Part shown: piece by piece, positions 32,053-40,811 of the stretch
How the letters are laid out: each line of letters begins with the position of its first letter
How positions within the stretch are numbered: position 1 is the stretch's first letter
NCBI GenBank assembly: GCA_016212105.1
Contig: JACRHJ010000021.1
Span: 62,001 to 126,000, forward strand
DNA from: Nitrospirota bacterium
Lineage (GTDB): Bacteria; Nitrospirota; JACRHJ01
Direction of reading: 5' to 3'
Length of the DNA stretch: 64,000 nucleotides
Translations under genes and position numbers: made by a program
Notes under the pieces: model-generated
What the model was told of the DNA's origin: nothing
The model's database searches: none
What the model saw: the letters and a program-made list of their open reading frames with translations, nothing else

Positions 32053-33893
32053 AGACCAGGCTGCTTGCTACCGACGCCCGCGCCGGGCTCGTCACACCCC
32101 TCACCGATCTTGACAGCCTCAAGCGCTCCGTCATTATCCCGGAGGAGGTCTTCGACGCCTACCTTGCCCGGTTCGGCTGGACATGGCACCAGGTCGCCCG
32201 TGGCGAGTTCCCCACAGGGTTCAGAAGCCTTGACGAGCTTCAGCTTACTATCATCTGCGAGGACCCCGTCCTCTGGGCGCAGTCGTTCCTGCGGGAGCCG
32301 ACAGACCCGGACCATCAGGACCCTTACTCGTTCTTCGAGTACCAAAAGGAGAGCCTGCGCTACGATGGTGACGCATTGCACGAGGACGGCTCCGAGGTCG
32401 GCAAGACACGCGAGATCGTCCCGTTCGGTTTGCATAAGGCCTTCACCGTTGGGGCTGGTTCCGCTCTTGTTGGCGCACCTCTTCAGATTTATCTGAATGA
32501 GATAATCGACGCCATACTCGACCAGCTCTCCTGGAACGACATACTGGACAAGGGACTCATGGAGCACAGAAAGGTCCCTTACCACCGCCTCATGTTCACA
32601 AACGGCTTCAAGATTGATTTCCGCCCCAGCTCACACGACGGCGCGCCGTACAGGGGCGTCCACGCCCGCACGTTCGGCATAAAGGACGAGGCGGTCAAGG
32701 ACAAGAACTCGCGTACCTGGTCGGAGTTTTACCGCGCCCTGCTTCCGTCCGCCTCGGTGCGGCTGTATTCCGTCCCGGACGGCGACCGTTCCTGCGAGTT
32801 CTTCAAGCTCTGCCAGAAGGCGTCCGGCGTTGAGGTCGAGGGCCTGTCGAAGAAAGCCACCGAACGCAAGTTCCGCAAGTTCCACTGGCCGAAGACGCTA
32901 ATGCCCGAGCCGTTCTGGTCGGACGAGCGCCGCCGCTGGTTCATAGACGTATACGGCGGCGAGGACAGCCCCGGCTATCAGCACAACGTACTCGGAGCTT
33001 GGGGCGACCCGGAGAACTCCGTCTTCCCGACCGAGATGTTCATGCGTGCAGTAAAAAAGCTCACCGAGTACCGCGTCCTGAAGCTCGTGGTCAACGCGAA
33101 GGACGACGAGGTATCCATCTTCGGCGCGTCCTACGACGGCGGAGCCGAAGGCAAGGACGAGGTCATCATCCTGGACACCCGCGAGCGGGCGTCCTCATTC
33201 TTCAAGGACGACGGCGAGGGCGCAGGCAGCCCGTTCAGGCGGCTCCTCCGTTCGTTCTTCTCAGCCCTGCCCGGCACGGTCGGCGGCGGTGCGGACTTCG
33301 GTTATGCCCAGGACCCGACCGAGATGACGCTGAAGCTCGTAATCGGCAAGACCCACAGGCGCGTGGGCAGGCTGCAGCTGAAGCACGTAACCTACGACCA
33401 GCAGGCCGAGGCGCTCGACGCGCTTGACGACATATTCGGCCCCGGCACCATGCCCTGGGGGATGGACCTCGGCAACGCAGGCACCGCCGTCCAGCACATC
33501 CTCGAAGGCCAGGAGCGCTACGAGGGCAAACGCTACGATGACCGGATATTCGGCGTCCAGTTCGGCGGGACATACGACAGCATAGACGAGGACGGAAACG
33601 TTGTCATAGACCAGAAGACCGAAAAGCCGGTCAAGGTCACTGCAAAGGAGCTGGCGACAGACCTGCTCCTGAAGAAGTACCAGCGCGGCGAGATGGAAGA
33701 GCCCGCGGACCCGGACATCACGCTATCGTACCCGAACCACACGGTTCGGATGGGCAGCGAGCACAAGATATTCCGCAAGGAAGACGACCACATCATTGAC
33801 GCCGACCGGGCCGGCATCCTCGCCCTGGTCATGCCGGACGCGGGCGCGTCCGACCTGTTCGCCTGCGGCGCGAACCTGAGGGAGAGGGCATGA
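32049..33893 (+). CDS. terL: Terminase large subunit
   Basis: A 614-residue packaging motor from GTG 32049. The ATPase domain has the P-loop DGSEVGKTR (about 113-121) after FEYQKESL, the expected adenine-binding stretch. The RNaseH-like nuclease domain has acidic positions in GGGADFGYAQDPTEM and GMDLGNAG, and a late DADRAGI. It overlaps TerS and the portal gene by 4 bp on each side. It cuts the replicated DNA and drives it into the head. Confidence 0.88.
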   Translation: MKTRLLATDARAGLVTPLTDLDSLKRSVIIPEEVFDAYLARFGWTWHQVARGEFPTGFRSLDELQLTIICEDPVLWAQSFLREPTDPDHQDPYSFFEYQKESLRYDGDALHEDGSEVGKTREIVPFGLHKAFTVGAGSALVGAPLQIYLNEIIDAILDQLSWNDILDKGLMEHRKVPYHRLMFTNGFKIDFRPSSHDGAPYRGVHARTFGIKDEAVKDKNSRTWSEFYRALLPSASVRLYSVPDGDRSCEFFKLCQKASGVEVEGLSKKATERKFRKFHWPKTLMPEPFWSDERRRWFIDVYGGEDSPGYQHNVLGAWGDPENSVFPTEMFMRAVKKLTEYRVLKLVVNAKDDEVSIFGASYDGGAEGKDEVIILDTRERASSFFKDDGEGAGSPFRRLLRSFFSALPGTVGGGADFGYAQDPTEMTLKLVIGKTHRRVGRLQLKHVTYDQQAEALDALDDIFGPGTMPWGMDLGNAGTAVQHILEGQERYEGKRYDDRIFGVQFGGTYDSIDEDGNVVIDQKTEKPVKVTAKELATDLLLKKYQRGEMEEPADPDITLSYPNHTVRMGSEHKIFRKEDDHIIDADRAGILALVMPDAGASDLFACGANLRERA

Positions 33894-36133
33894 AGCTACT
33901 GCGTGGACTCCGCGGCATAGGAGACGACCTGCTTTCTGCCGAGCGCGGCCTCGCCCTCACCCTTCAGCGGGGCAAGGGCGCCGCCCGCTCCGGTTTGACC
34001 GACGCCCAGATACGACAGGGCAGCCCGCAGGGCATCTACACGTCCGCTTTCGCCGGGATTGCCCCGCGCAAGATAAGCCCGCAGTTCCTCGAAGTCCTGC
34101 GCGAGGCAATCCCGGTAATCGACGGCGGCATCAACCGCCTCATCTCGCTGCTCGGACAGGTCGTGGTAGAGGGCGAAAACGGCAAGCTCATGGCCGAGGT
34201 CGAGGACTTCGTCCAGAACGTCCCGGTCAACGGGTTTGAGGTCGGGATGCAGGCGTTCTTCCGTAACGTCATGGGCGAGACGTTCGAGCAGGGCTTCGGC
34301 CTCGGCGAGTACGTCATGGAAAAGGGCGGCAGAGACGTTGCCGGCCTGTGGGTAGCAGACTCTAAAGACCTCTATTTTACAAAAGACGACAAGGGCGTTT
34401 ACCAGATGTACGCCAGGCCGCACGTCCTCCCGAAAACGAGTTTCAACCCGACCGGGCAGTTGCAGTCCGTCATCTCTGGCACATGGAACTCAGCCGGCTT
34501 TTTTATGTCGGGTTCTCCGGGCGTGTCCGACGTGGCCCTGGGCATGGACAACAAGGTCTATTTCAGCATCAACAACGAGAACCAGGACCCCTATGGGACG
34601 ACGATAATGCGCCCGCTTCCGTTCGTCGGGAAGCTCATGGCGACGATAATGAACTCGGAGATGAGCGTCATCGAGCGTTTCGGAGACCCGATGTACCACG
34701 TCAAGTACAAAGCGGGCAAGAGCATCAAAGACGCGGGCATGCTCAATACCCGCAAGAAGGGCATAACAGACGACTTCAACGCCCTGATAGCCGCGAAGCG
34801 GGCTGGCAGGTCAGGCGACTTCGTAACCGCGACAGACCTGGACTCGGACGTGGACGTCAAGGTCATCGGCTCCGACAACAAGGAGATCGGCTTCGAGATA
34901 CCGATGCAGGGCGCGTTCGAGATGGTCTGCGCCGCGTTCGGTCTCGCGCCGTGGATGCTCGCCCTGCATTACTCGACCACCCAGGGCATGGCGGAGCAGG
35001 AGGTCGAGATGATGCTGATGGACGCGGCCATCAGGAAGGCCCCGTTCCTGCCCCGGTTGAACGCGATCGTCGCGGCCATGCTCCGCGCTCGCGGCCGCAC
35101 CTGGAAGCAGGGCGACTGGAAGATAAACGTCCAGTCCCCGCACCTGCACGACCTGATGAAGCTCGCCCAGGCCCGGTTCCTTGACGCCCAGGCCCAGATG
35201 ATGGCCGGCGGCGGCCAGGCTCCCACGCAGACGCAGGTCTCGCTCGGCGCGGACGCCGGTGACATGCGAATCAAGATTACCCCCGCCTCGCCTTTGCCTG
35301 TTGTAGGGCGCGACGCCCCCGGCGCGCTGAAATTACGCGCCAAGCTCGCCAAGTACCGCGAGCACTGGCACAAAGACTGCGGCTGTCACGACAGCATCGA
35401 GGGTATGAAGGACCGCAGCCCGGAGGCCTTGCAGGTCATGGCCGACTACCAAGCCGTGCTTGAGGCCGGCTGGTCGAAGACCCTCGGCCGCGTACTTGGC
35501 ACGCTCGGCCTGCCGGTGCCGGAGGATGACAAGTCCGTGTCCGGCAAGGCCGTCACCTTCACCGAGTCCGATTATGCCCGTGTGGAGGAGGCGGTCAACC
35601 GCTTCGTGGACGAGATGACCTCGAACGCGCGCGACAACCAGGGCGCGGTCGTTACGTACACCGGCCGGGCCCATGCACTCGGATTCGTGCAGGCGGCGAA
35701 GGAGCTTGGCAAGGACGGCCCGACGCTCGACCTGCTGAAGAACCAGGCGATATTCGACGAGCTGCTGTCGAGCGGGTTCGCGCTCGTCAAGGACAATGCA
35801 ACCCTCGCGTACCAGACCGACATCATGGAGGCCATGCGCGCGGGCATGGAGCGGGGCAGCAACCCGAAGGAGATAGCCCGGACGCTGTCGAGGCTGTTCA
35901 CAGACAAGAACTCGGACTGGGAGCGTCTTGCCCGCTCGGAGGTTGCCCTCGCCCAGGAGATCGGCAAGAGGAACGAGTGGGCGGAGTGGGGGCAGAAGCG
36001 GCTTCACTTTTCACCAGCTCCGGGCGCGTGCCCGGCCTGCGCTTCGCTCGCAGGTGATTACGACATCAACAAATGCCCGCTTCCCGTGCTGGATACGCAT
36101 CCGAATTGCACCTGCGCGACGACGTTGGCATAA
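33890..36133 (+). CDS. Portal protein fused to a MuF-like head morphogenesis domain
   Basis: A 747-residue protein. The N-terminal about 480 residues are a portal of the Mu gp29/DUF935-like or SPP1-like type (YVMEKGGRDVAGLW, MRPLPFVGKLMATIMNSEMS, STTQGMAEQEVEMM). The C-terminal part is a MuF domain ending in the cysteine-rich motif CPACASLAGDYDINK and HPNCTC. In many phages these are two genes; here they are one frame without a break. It starts by ATGA overlap with terL. Confidence 0.85.
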   Translation: MKLLRGLRGIGDDLLSAERGLALTLQRGKGAARSGLTDAQIRQGSPQGIYTSAFAGIAPRKISPQFLEVLREAIPVIDGGINRLISLLGQVVVEGENGKLMAEVEDFVQNVPVNGFEVGMQAFFRNVMGETFEQGFGLGEYVMEKGGRDVAGLWVADSKDLYFTKDDKGVYQMYARPHVLPKTSFNPTGQLQSVISGTWNSAGFFMSGSPGVSDVALGMDNKVYFSINNENQDPYGTTIMRPLPFVGKLMATIMNSEMSVIERFGDPMYHVKYKAGKSIKDAGMLNTRKKGITDDFNALIAAKRAGRSGDFVTATDLDSDVDVKVIGSDNKEIGFEIPMQGAFEMVCAAFGLAPWMLALHYSTTQGMAEQEVEMMLMDAAIRKAPFLPRLNAIVAAMLRARGRTWKQGDWKINVQSPHLHDLMKLAQARFLDAQAQMMAGGGQAPTQTQVSLGADAGDMRIKITPASPLPVVGRDAPGALKLRAKLAKYREHWHKDCGCHDSIEGMKDRSPEALQVMADYQAVLEAGWSKTLGRVLGTLGLPVPEDDKSVSGKAVTFTESDYARVEEAVNRFVDEMTSNARDNQGAVVTYTGRAHALGFVQAAKELGKDGPTLDLLKNQAIFDELLSSGFALVKDNATLAYQTDIMEAMRAGMERGSNPKEIARTLSRLFTDKNSDWERLARSEVALAQEIGKRNEWAEWGQKRLHFSPAPGACPACASLAGDYDINKCPLPVLDTHPNCTCATTLA

Positions 36134-36147
36134 CCAGGGAGGACATC

Positions 36148-36513
36148 ATGCCAGACCCGAAGAAAGACAAAACCGCCAAGAACTTGACCCCGGCACCTGG
36201 AACCCCGGCCCCGCAGCAGGCTCCCGGAGACGACGGTCCGGAGATACTGGAGCCGAGCCCCGGCGGGCACGCCGCCGCATTCGACCCGGAGCCCGATGTC
36301 CCGGCGGCCTCTGCCGCCGCGTCCGCCAAGCAGGAGCGTGGTGAGACCGGCCAGCAGTCAACCGAGAAACCGAAGCAGTTCGGCGGACCGGGCGTAGAGG
36401 GCAGGAAAACCATAACCGGCCACGACCTGCTCGGGCTCGCCACGCCCACCCGGCCGAACGCGAAAAAGAGCGCCGAGGGCATAACCGGCCACGACCTTCT
36501 CAAGCGGAAGTAG
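36148..36513 (+). CDS. Low-complexity head-region protein, unknown
   Basis: A 121-residue Pro/Ala/Glu-rich protein. ATG 36148 was chosen for its GGGAGGACATC site; an earlier in-frame ATG overlaps the portal gene. Near the C-terminus ITGHDLL occurs twice, about 23 residues apart, separated by a basic Ala-rich linker. The repeated short motif in a disordered protein suggests two docking sites for a partner. Function unknown. Confidence 0.6.
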   Translation: MPDPKKDKTAKNLTPAPGTPAPQQAPGDDGPEILEPSPGGHAAAFDPEPDVPAASAAASAKQERGETGQQSTEKPKQFGGPGVEGRKTITGHDLLGLATPTRPNAKKSAEGITGHDLLKRK

Positions 36514-36523
36514 CGGAGGCGGC

Positions 36524-37687
36524 ATGTACAAGTCACCGAAGAACAACCTGTTCGGCGCGAAGATCGTCGGTGCTGGCATCGATGTAACGCCGGAGATACT
36601 GGCGAAGATAAACCGCTATGCGCTTACGCCGCTCACGTCCGAGCAGGTCTACGTCAGGAAGGCCATCGTCGCGCACTCCGCGGTAGACCGCGACAACGAG
36701 CGGTTCCCGGAGGACCTGCTTGATGACTACGCCAGGACGATTCCGGGCAAGGGGTATTTCAACAACCCCGGCGGGCACCCCGGGAGCTTCGGCGGACAGC
36801 GTGGCCCTGGCCAGGGGCTCTGGTTTGACGCCTCGACCGAGGAGATGACGCCCCCGATGTTCGAGGAGAAGACAGGCGAACGCCCGAAGCTCGCGCCTGG
36901 CAAGACCATGATAAAGGTGCTCTGGAGTTGGATGTACGCCCTGAAGATAGCCGACAACGAGGGGATGATCGCCAACATAGAAGGCGGCATACACCGGCAT
37001 CTCAGCATAGGGTTCGGCGCGTCCGACCTTGTCCCGGTTAAGGACCCGGGCGACCAGAACCGCACCCTGTTCTACGAGTACGTCGGTCCCGGAGAGGCCC
37101 GCGAGGCCTCGTCTGTATACCTCGGCGCCCAGCACGGTGCAGGCTTTCAGAAAGCAGCCTACCCCGGTTGTTCACATAAACACGACGAAGATGACAACCC
37201 CAACGGAGGAGACGAAGACATGGATTACAAGGAACTCTACGAGACGACCAAGAAAGAGCTTGACGACGCGCGGAAGAAGGCTGCGGACCAGTCTGTCCAG
37301 CTCCACAAGGCCGAGACCGACCTCGCCGCCCTGAAGGAGGCCGTCGGCGGCAACGGCACGGTCGAGGACGTGAAGGCGATTAAGCTCATGGCGGGAGACG
37401 GCAAGGCGTACCGCGACAGCCTGGTGGAGAAGAACGTACACGCGGCGCGCCTGCTCGGCAGGATCGACGATACGCCGGAGTCGACCTCGTCCCGCAAGGA
37501 GTTCGTGGGCGGATGGCCTATCAAGCACCTGGAGGACGAGACCGGCGTCATGCTGAAGGAACTCGCTGACAAGGGACTCGACAAGCAGCAGCTTCCCGGC
37601 GGCGACGGCAACGACAAGCGCACGAAGGACGCGCCCGGCGGCCAGAAGGACCTCACCAGCCCGGAGCATAACGACTGGGTGCAGTAG
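36524..37687 (+). CDS. Prohead protease with C-terminal scaffold
   Basis: A 387-residue protein. The N-terminal about 215 residues read as a capsid maturation protease (VYVRKAIVAHSAVDRDNERF, GGIHRHLSIGFGAS), with His and Ser positions in the last motif. The C-terminal about 155 residues are a charged coiled coil (YKELYETTKKELDDARKKA) typical of phage scaffolds. A strong internal start at 37220 in the same frame would yield the scaffold alone. It lies directly before the cement and capsid genes. Confidence 0.8.
   Translation: MYKSPKNNLFGAKIVGAGIDVTPEILAKINRYALTPLTSEQVYVRKAIVAHSAVDRDNERFPEDLLDDYARTIPGKGYFNNPGGHPGSFGGQRGPGQGLWFDASTEEMTPPMFEEKTGERPKLAPGKTMIKVLWSWMYALKIADNEGMIANIEGGIHRHLSIGFGASDLVPVKDPGDQNRTLFYEYVGPGEAREASSVYLGAQHGAGFQKAAYPGCSHKHDEDDNPNGGDEDMDYKELYETTKKELDDARKKAADQSVQLHKAETDLAALKEAVGGNGTVEDVKAIKLMAGDGKAYRDSLVEKNVHAARLLGRIDDTPESTSSRKEFVGGWPIKHLEDETGVMLKELADKGLDKQQLPGGDGNDKRTKDAPGGQKDLTSPEHNDWVQ
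37220..37687 (+). CDS. Nested scaffold protein from an internal start
   Basis: In frame inside the protease gene, GGAGGAG (37205-37211) is followed 8 nt later by ATG 37220. It would give a 155-residue coiled-coil scaffold equal to the protease C-terminus, as with lambda C/Nu3. The sequence before it (HKHDEDDNPNGGDED) looks like a flexible domain boundary. Confidence 0.65.
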   Translation: MDYKELYETTKKELDDARKKAADQSVQLHKAETDLAALKEAVGGNGTVEDVKAIKLMAGDGKAYRDSLVEKNVHAARLLGRIDDTPESTSSRKEFVGGWPIKHLEDETGVMLKELADKGLDKQQLPGGDGNDKRTKDAPGGQKDLTSPEHNDWVQ

Positions 37688-37733
37688 CGGGGAGACGACA
37701 AGGAGAGCCAACCTTTTTCACAGGAGATAAATC

Positions 37734-38090
37734 ATGGCCAAAGCGGTAAACAAGAGCACCAGCGAGTCGTACAGGACGCGGAGGATGACCCACACCGCCG
37801 CAGTCGAGTCTCACGAGATAGTGGTCGTCAACGGCCAGGTGGTAGTCGCGTTCAAGGGGGCGGATGCGGACGCGGAGGGCATTTACATCACCGACGCGGA
37901 GATCATGCAGTTCCCGAAGAAGGCCGCGCTCGCCGTCGACCCCGGCGACAAGGTCTATTGGGACGCCGACCCGGGCGAGATAACCAAGACTGCGCTGGAC
38001 GGCGTACTCTGCGGCCTCTGCCACAGCGCCGCCGCCGCAGACGACACGACGGTGGACGTGGAGTTCATGGCTGCGGCCGCGCTCCAGTAG
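37734..38090 (+). CDS. DUF2190-type capsid cement protein
   Basis: A 118-residue beta-rich protein behind AGGAGATAA. It has the DUF2190 pattern: AVESHEIVVVNGQVVVAF, DPGDKVYWD and GVLCGLCHSAAAADDTTVDV near the end. The family decorates or stabilises the head in siphoviruses and always precedes or follows the major capsid gene, as here. Confidence comes from both motif and position. Confidence 0.8.
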   Translation: MAKAVNKSTSESYRTRRMTHTAAVESHEIVVVNGQVVVAFKGADADAEGIYITDAEIMQFPKKAALAVDPGDKVYWDADPGEITKTALDGVLCGLCHSAAAADDTTVDVEFMAAAALQ

Positions 38091-38127
38091 CAATAGACAG
38101 CAACCCCTTTACAGGAGGATAAGAGAA

Positions 38128-39171
38128 ATGTTCGGACACAAAATCAACTGGCCGGCGATGATGAAGGCCGTTGGCGGAAGGCCGCCTGCGGACTGGTCGC
38201 TGGAAGAGACCCACAAGCTTGTCGGCGCCGTCAACGCCTTCCTGAAGTCCCCGGACCCGAGGATAGCCGACAAGGCGACTACCCTACTGGCCATCAAGTC
38301 GGTCATGGAGAAGGGCTTTGCCGCGCCCGGCGCGCAGGGCGGCACGCCCGGTACCCAGAAGCCGGACCCGTACATGATCGAGCGGTACATCACCGGCCTG
38401 CTGTCGCCGGACCTCGGGTACGAGAAGATATACAAGCTCGTGGACATGCGCGGCAGCAACCTCGACCACTTCACTATCGACAAGGCCGCCTCGTCCGTCT
38501 CCTGGAGGCAGGTGGACGACGGCGAGAAGGTCGAGCTGGCCCCGATGAACGACAAGGAGAACGTCCTCACCGTCTACTACATGACCTTCAAGGCGGCGAT
38601 CGGCTTCCTTGACGACTGGTGGCGGTACAACCACTTCTGGAAGATGGACGACGTGCTGGAGCAGTTCCGCCTCACCCGGCAGATGAAGAAGTCCGAGATA
38701 GCTTACGGCCTCATTGAGGCCCTCGGCAGCGGCATCAACCAGGCCTGGGACACGAACCTCATCTCGACCATAGACAACGCCTGCATCCAGATAGTGGACG
38801 ACGTGGAGGGCCAGGGCTACGGCCTGCCGGAGAACCCCGAGTTCGACATCCTCTGCCCGCCGCAGTGCTTCCGCGCGGTCGCATTCGCCCTCGACGCGCT
38901 CGGCAACCCGTTCGCGCAGGTGGACAGCAAGGTCAGCCGCATCAACTACACCATCAACAACGTCATCACGTCGAGGCGGCTCAAGGACAAGACGAAGTTC
39001 TACGTCATACTGTCCGGCTACCAGACCAAGTCCGGCGTGTGGATGGACCTCCAGATGGAGTCGAGGCGCGACATCTTCAAGTCGGCCGAGGAGATGGTCG
39101 GCAAGGAGCAGTACAACTTCGGCATAGGCAACGCGAAGCAGTTCAAGCGCTTGCCGATTTCCGGCACCTAA
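38128..39171 (+). CDS. Major capsid protein
   Basis: A 347-residue protein behind AGGAGGATAAG, the strongest initiation site of the head region. It has an N-terminal helix, a mixed alpha/beta body and DILCPPQCFRAVAFALDALG, then SRINYTINNVITSRRLKD and DLQMESRRDIF, compatible with an HK97-like capsid fold. Size and position after the cement gene give the assignment. A stable UUCG hairpin follows. Confidence 0.8.
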   Translation: MFGHKINWPAMMKAVGGRPPADWSLEETHKLVGAVNAFLKSPDPRIADKATTLLAIKSVMEKGFAAPGAQGGTPGTQKPDPYMIERYITGLLSPDLGYEKIYKLVDMRGSNLDHFTIDKAASSVSWRQVDDGEKVELAPMNDKENVLTVYYMTFKAAIGFLDDWWRYNHFWKMDDVLEQFRLTRQMKKSEIAYGLIEALGSGINQAWDTNLISTIDNACIQIVDDVEGQGYGLPENPEFDILCPPQCFRAVAFALDALGNPFAQVDSKVSRINYTINNVITSRRLKDKTKFYVILSGYQTKSGVWMDLQMESRRDIFKSAEEMVGKEQYNFGIGNAKQFKRLPISGT

Positions 39172-39185
39172 CCTTTCACCGGGAC

Positions 39186-39203
39186 GGGGGGCTTCGGCCC
39201 CCC
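39186..39203 (+). terminator. GGGGGGC-TTCG-GCCCCCC hairpin after the capsid gene
   Basis: A perfect 7-bp GC stem with a UUCG tetraloop ends the capsid transcript region. There is no T-run, so it probably protects or partially terminates the abundant capsid mRNA. Confidence 0.6.
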
Positions 39204-39223
39204 AACCCTGACCGGAGGTGCGG

Positions 39224-39454
39224 ATGCCGACGTCAGTCTACGAACATGCTGACTTGCTCGTGAATCTGCTTGCTGGAGGCATCTTGTGCTTCCTTGCAGC
39301 GATAGCCTACTACCTGAAGGACATGGCATCAGCCATTAAAGGGCTCACAAAATCGCTTTCGGAGCATAAGGTCGAGGTCGCAAAGGAATACGTATCAAAG
39401 GATGACTGCAAGGACATCCGGGCGAACTGCCCGATTCACCAGGTGCTGAGGTAG
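39224..39454 (+). CDS. Small single-span membrane protein, lysis region
   Basis: A 76-residue protein. ATG 39224 is used because CCGGAGG lies 5 nt before it; a GTG at 39218 is inside that site. One transmembrane helix (about 9-33, LVNLLAGGILCFLAAIAYYL) is followed by a charged tail with three Cys/His positions. Preceding the muramidase and holin, it may be a second holin, antiholin or membrane anchor. Not assigned further. Confidence 0.55.
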   Translation: MPTSVYEHADLLVNLLAGGILCFLAAIAYYLKDMASAIKGLTKSLSEHKVEVAKEYVSKDDCKDIRANCPIHQVLR

Positions 39455-39457
39455 ACG

Positions 39458-39961
39458 ATGAACTTCGATAAAGCGTTCGAGATGCTGATAGACCACGAGA
39501 AGGGGTTCTCCAAGGACCCGAACGACCCAGGCAACTGGACGGGCGGCGTCCCGTACCGTGGCGAGCTGAAGGGGACGAAATACGGCATTGCGGCCAACAC
39601 CTACCCGGACCTCGACATCGAGAACCTGACCCTGGACCTGGCGAAGGAGATTTACCGCCGCGATTTCTGGGGCAAGCTGCACCTCGACGAGCTGCCAGAG
39701 AACGTCCGTTTCGACCTCTTCGACGCAGCCGTGAATTCCGGTGTCAGGCGGGCGGCGAAGTTCCTCCAAGCCGCGGCCAGGGTAGTACAGGACGGCGACA
39801 TCGGCCCGGCGACGATCGCGGCCGCGAATGCGATGAACCCGGAGCAGCTCGACAGCGCCCTCTCCGGTCACCGGATTCTATTCATGGCAGACCTGCAAAC
39901 CTTGCCGCATTACGCGCGTGGATGGATGCGCAGGATAGGCAATAACCTGATTAACGATTAA
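39458..39961 (+). CDS. Endolysin, GH108-type muramidase
   Basis: A 167-residue peptidoglycan hydrolase with the glycoside hydrolase 108 pattern: the catalytic Glu in DHEKGFSKDPNDPGNW (about residue 14), KYGIAANTYPD, and the C-terminal FDAAVNSGVRRAAKFLQ with the peptidoglycan-binding-like helix. No signal peptide, so it depends on a holin. It begins 3 bp after the small membrane gene. Confidence 0.87.
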   Translation: MNFDKAFEMLIDHEKGFSKDPNDPGNWTGGVPYRGELKGTKYGIAANTYPDLDIENLTLDLAKEIYRRDFWGKLHLDELPENVRFDLFDAAVNSGVRRAAKFLQAAARVVQDGDIGPATIAAANAMNPEQLDSALSGHRILFMADLQTLPHYARGWMRRIGNNLIND

Positions 39962-39974
39962 CAAGGAGGCTCAG

Positions 39975-40472
39975 ATGTACATGTTCATGTTCGGCAACAG
40001 GCCGTTCCGGGAAGTCGCCATCACGTCGTTCGTGCTGGCAGTCCTCATGTTCTCCGCAATAACTGGCTATGCCGCTGATGCGGCACCGGTCGCGGCTCAG
40101 TCCGGCCCGCTCGGCGAGTTCGTGGCCGCGCTCCTGGTCCAGGTCGTATTCCCGTTCGTCGCGGCCGCGCTCGCCATCCTTGTCCCCTGGGTGCTGCTGA
40201 AGCTCAAGAAGAAGCTCAACATCGAGATCGGGCAGAAGACCGAGGCGGCGATAACTGACCAGGCGTTTAAGGCTGTCCATTTCGTCGAGGAGTGGGCTGC
40301 CCTGTCCGTGAAGAAGGGCATACCCGTGACGTCCGGCCAGAAGTACGAGAAGGCGCTCGGCATGGTGCGCGAGGCGCTCCCGACGCTGACCCCTGCCGAC
40401 GCGGAGCGTTACATTCAGTCGGCCATCGGCCTTACCAAGGGGCTCGGAGCGTCGAAGGAGGTAGGCGGATGA
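39975..40472 (+). CDS. LLH-family holin
   Basis: A 165-residue protein behind CAAGGAGG. It has two hydrophobic helices (about 14-35 and 49-75), a lysine-rich stretch (LKLKKKLNIEIGQK) and a C-terminal helical domain with AVHFVEEWAALSVKKG, matching the LLH phage holin family. It would form the lesion that releases the muramidase. Its stop overlaps the i-spanin ATG. Confidence 0.75.
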   Translation: MYMFMFGNRPFREVAITSFVLAVLMFSAITGYAADAAPVAAQSGPLGEFVAALLVQVVFPFVAAALAILVPWVLLKLKKKLNIEIGQKTEAAITDQAFKAVHFVEEWAALSVKKGIPVTSGQKYEKALGMVREALPTLTPADAERYIQSAIGLTKGLGASKEVGG

Positions 40473-40693
40473 TAGCGGCGGCGCTCGGCATACTGGCGGC
40501 TCTAATCCCGTTCATCGTCGAGATACTGCAAGACCGGCGTTCGCCACAGCACAACAAGGAGGTAGCCCTTGAAGAGTTCCATAAAGGCCTTGCAAGCAAC
40601 GATGTTATTGCTCTGTCTGCTCAGCTTAGCCGGGAGTTTGACGGCGTGCGCGCACGGCAGGCCGGAGGTGGTGATCGTCCCGGACAGCCGTGA
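40469..40693 (+). CDS. i-spanin (Rz-like)
   Basis: A 74-residue protein from ATG 40469 (ATGA overlap with the holin). It has an N-terminal transmembrane helix (IAAALGILAALIPFIVEIL) and a charged soluble tail. The o-spanin gene starts inside it in another frame. With no recognisable family, the call rests on topology, position after endolysin and holin, and the nested lipoprotein. Confidence 0.65.
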   Translation: MIAAALGILAALIPFIVEILQDRRSPQHNKEVALEEFHKGLASNDVIALSAQLSREFDGVRARQAGGGDRPGQP

Positions 40694-40811
40694 GCTGATA
40701 GACCTGTCGAAGGGCAGTCCACCCCGGCCTGAGTGGGTCGGCATCTCCAAGGGCTACCTCCTTGAGATATTCAAGGAACTTCAGAACTGTCACGGAGGGC
40801 AGGGCAAGTGA
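40569..40811 (+). CDS. o-spanin (Rz1-like outer-membrane lipoprotein)
   Basis: An 80-residue lipoprotein nested out of frame in the i-spanin gene. TTG 40569 follows CAAGGAGG. The signal peptide ends in the lipobox SLTAC (Cys about residue 27). After cleavage it would be a short Pro-containing periplasmic lipoprotein. Overlapping i- and o-spanin genes are characteristic of phages of Gram-negative hosts and so also inform on the host. Confidence 0.75.
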   Translation: MKSSIKALQATMLLLCLLSLAGSLTACAHGRPEVVIVPDSRELIDLSKGSPPRPEWVGISKGYLLEIFKELQNCHGGQGK

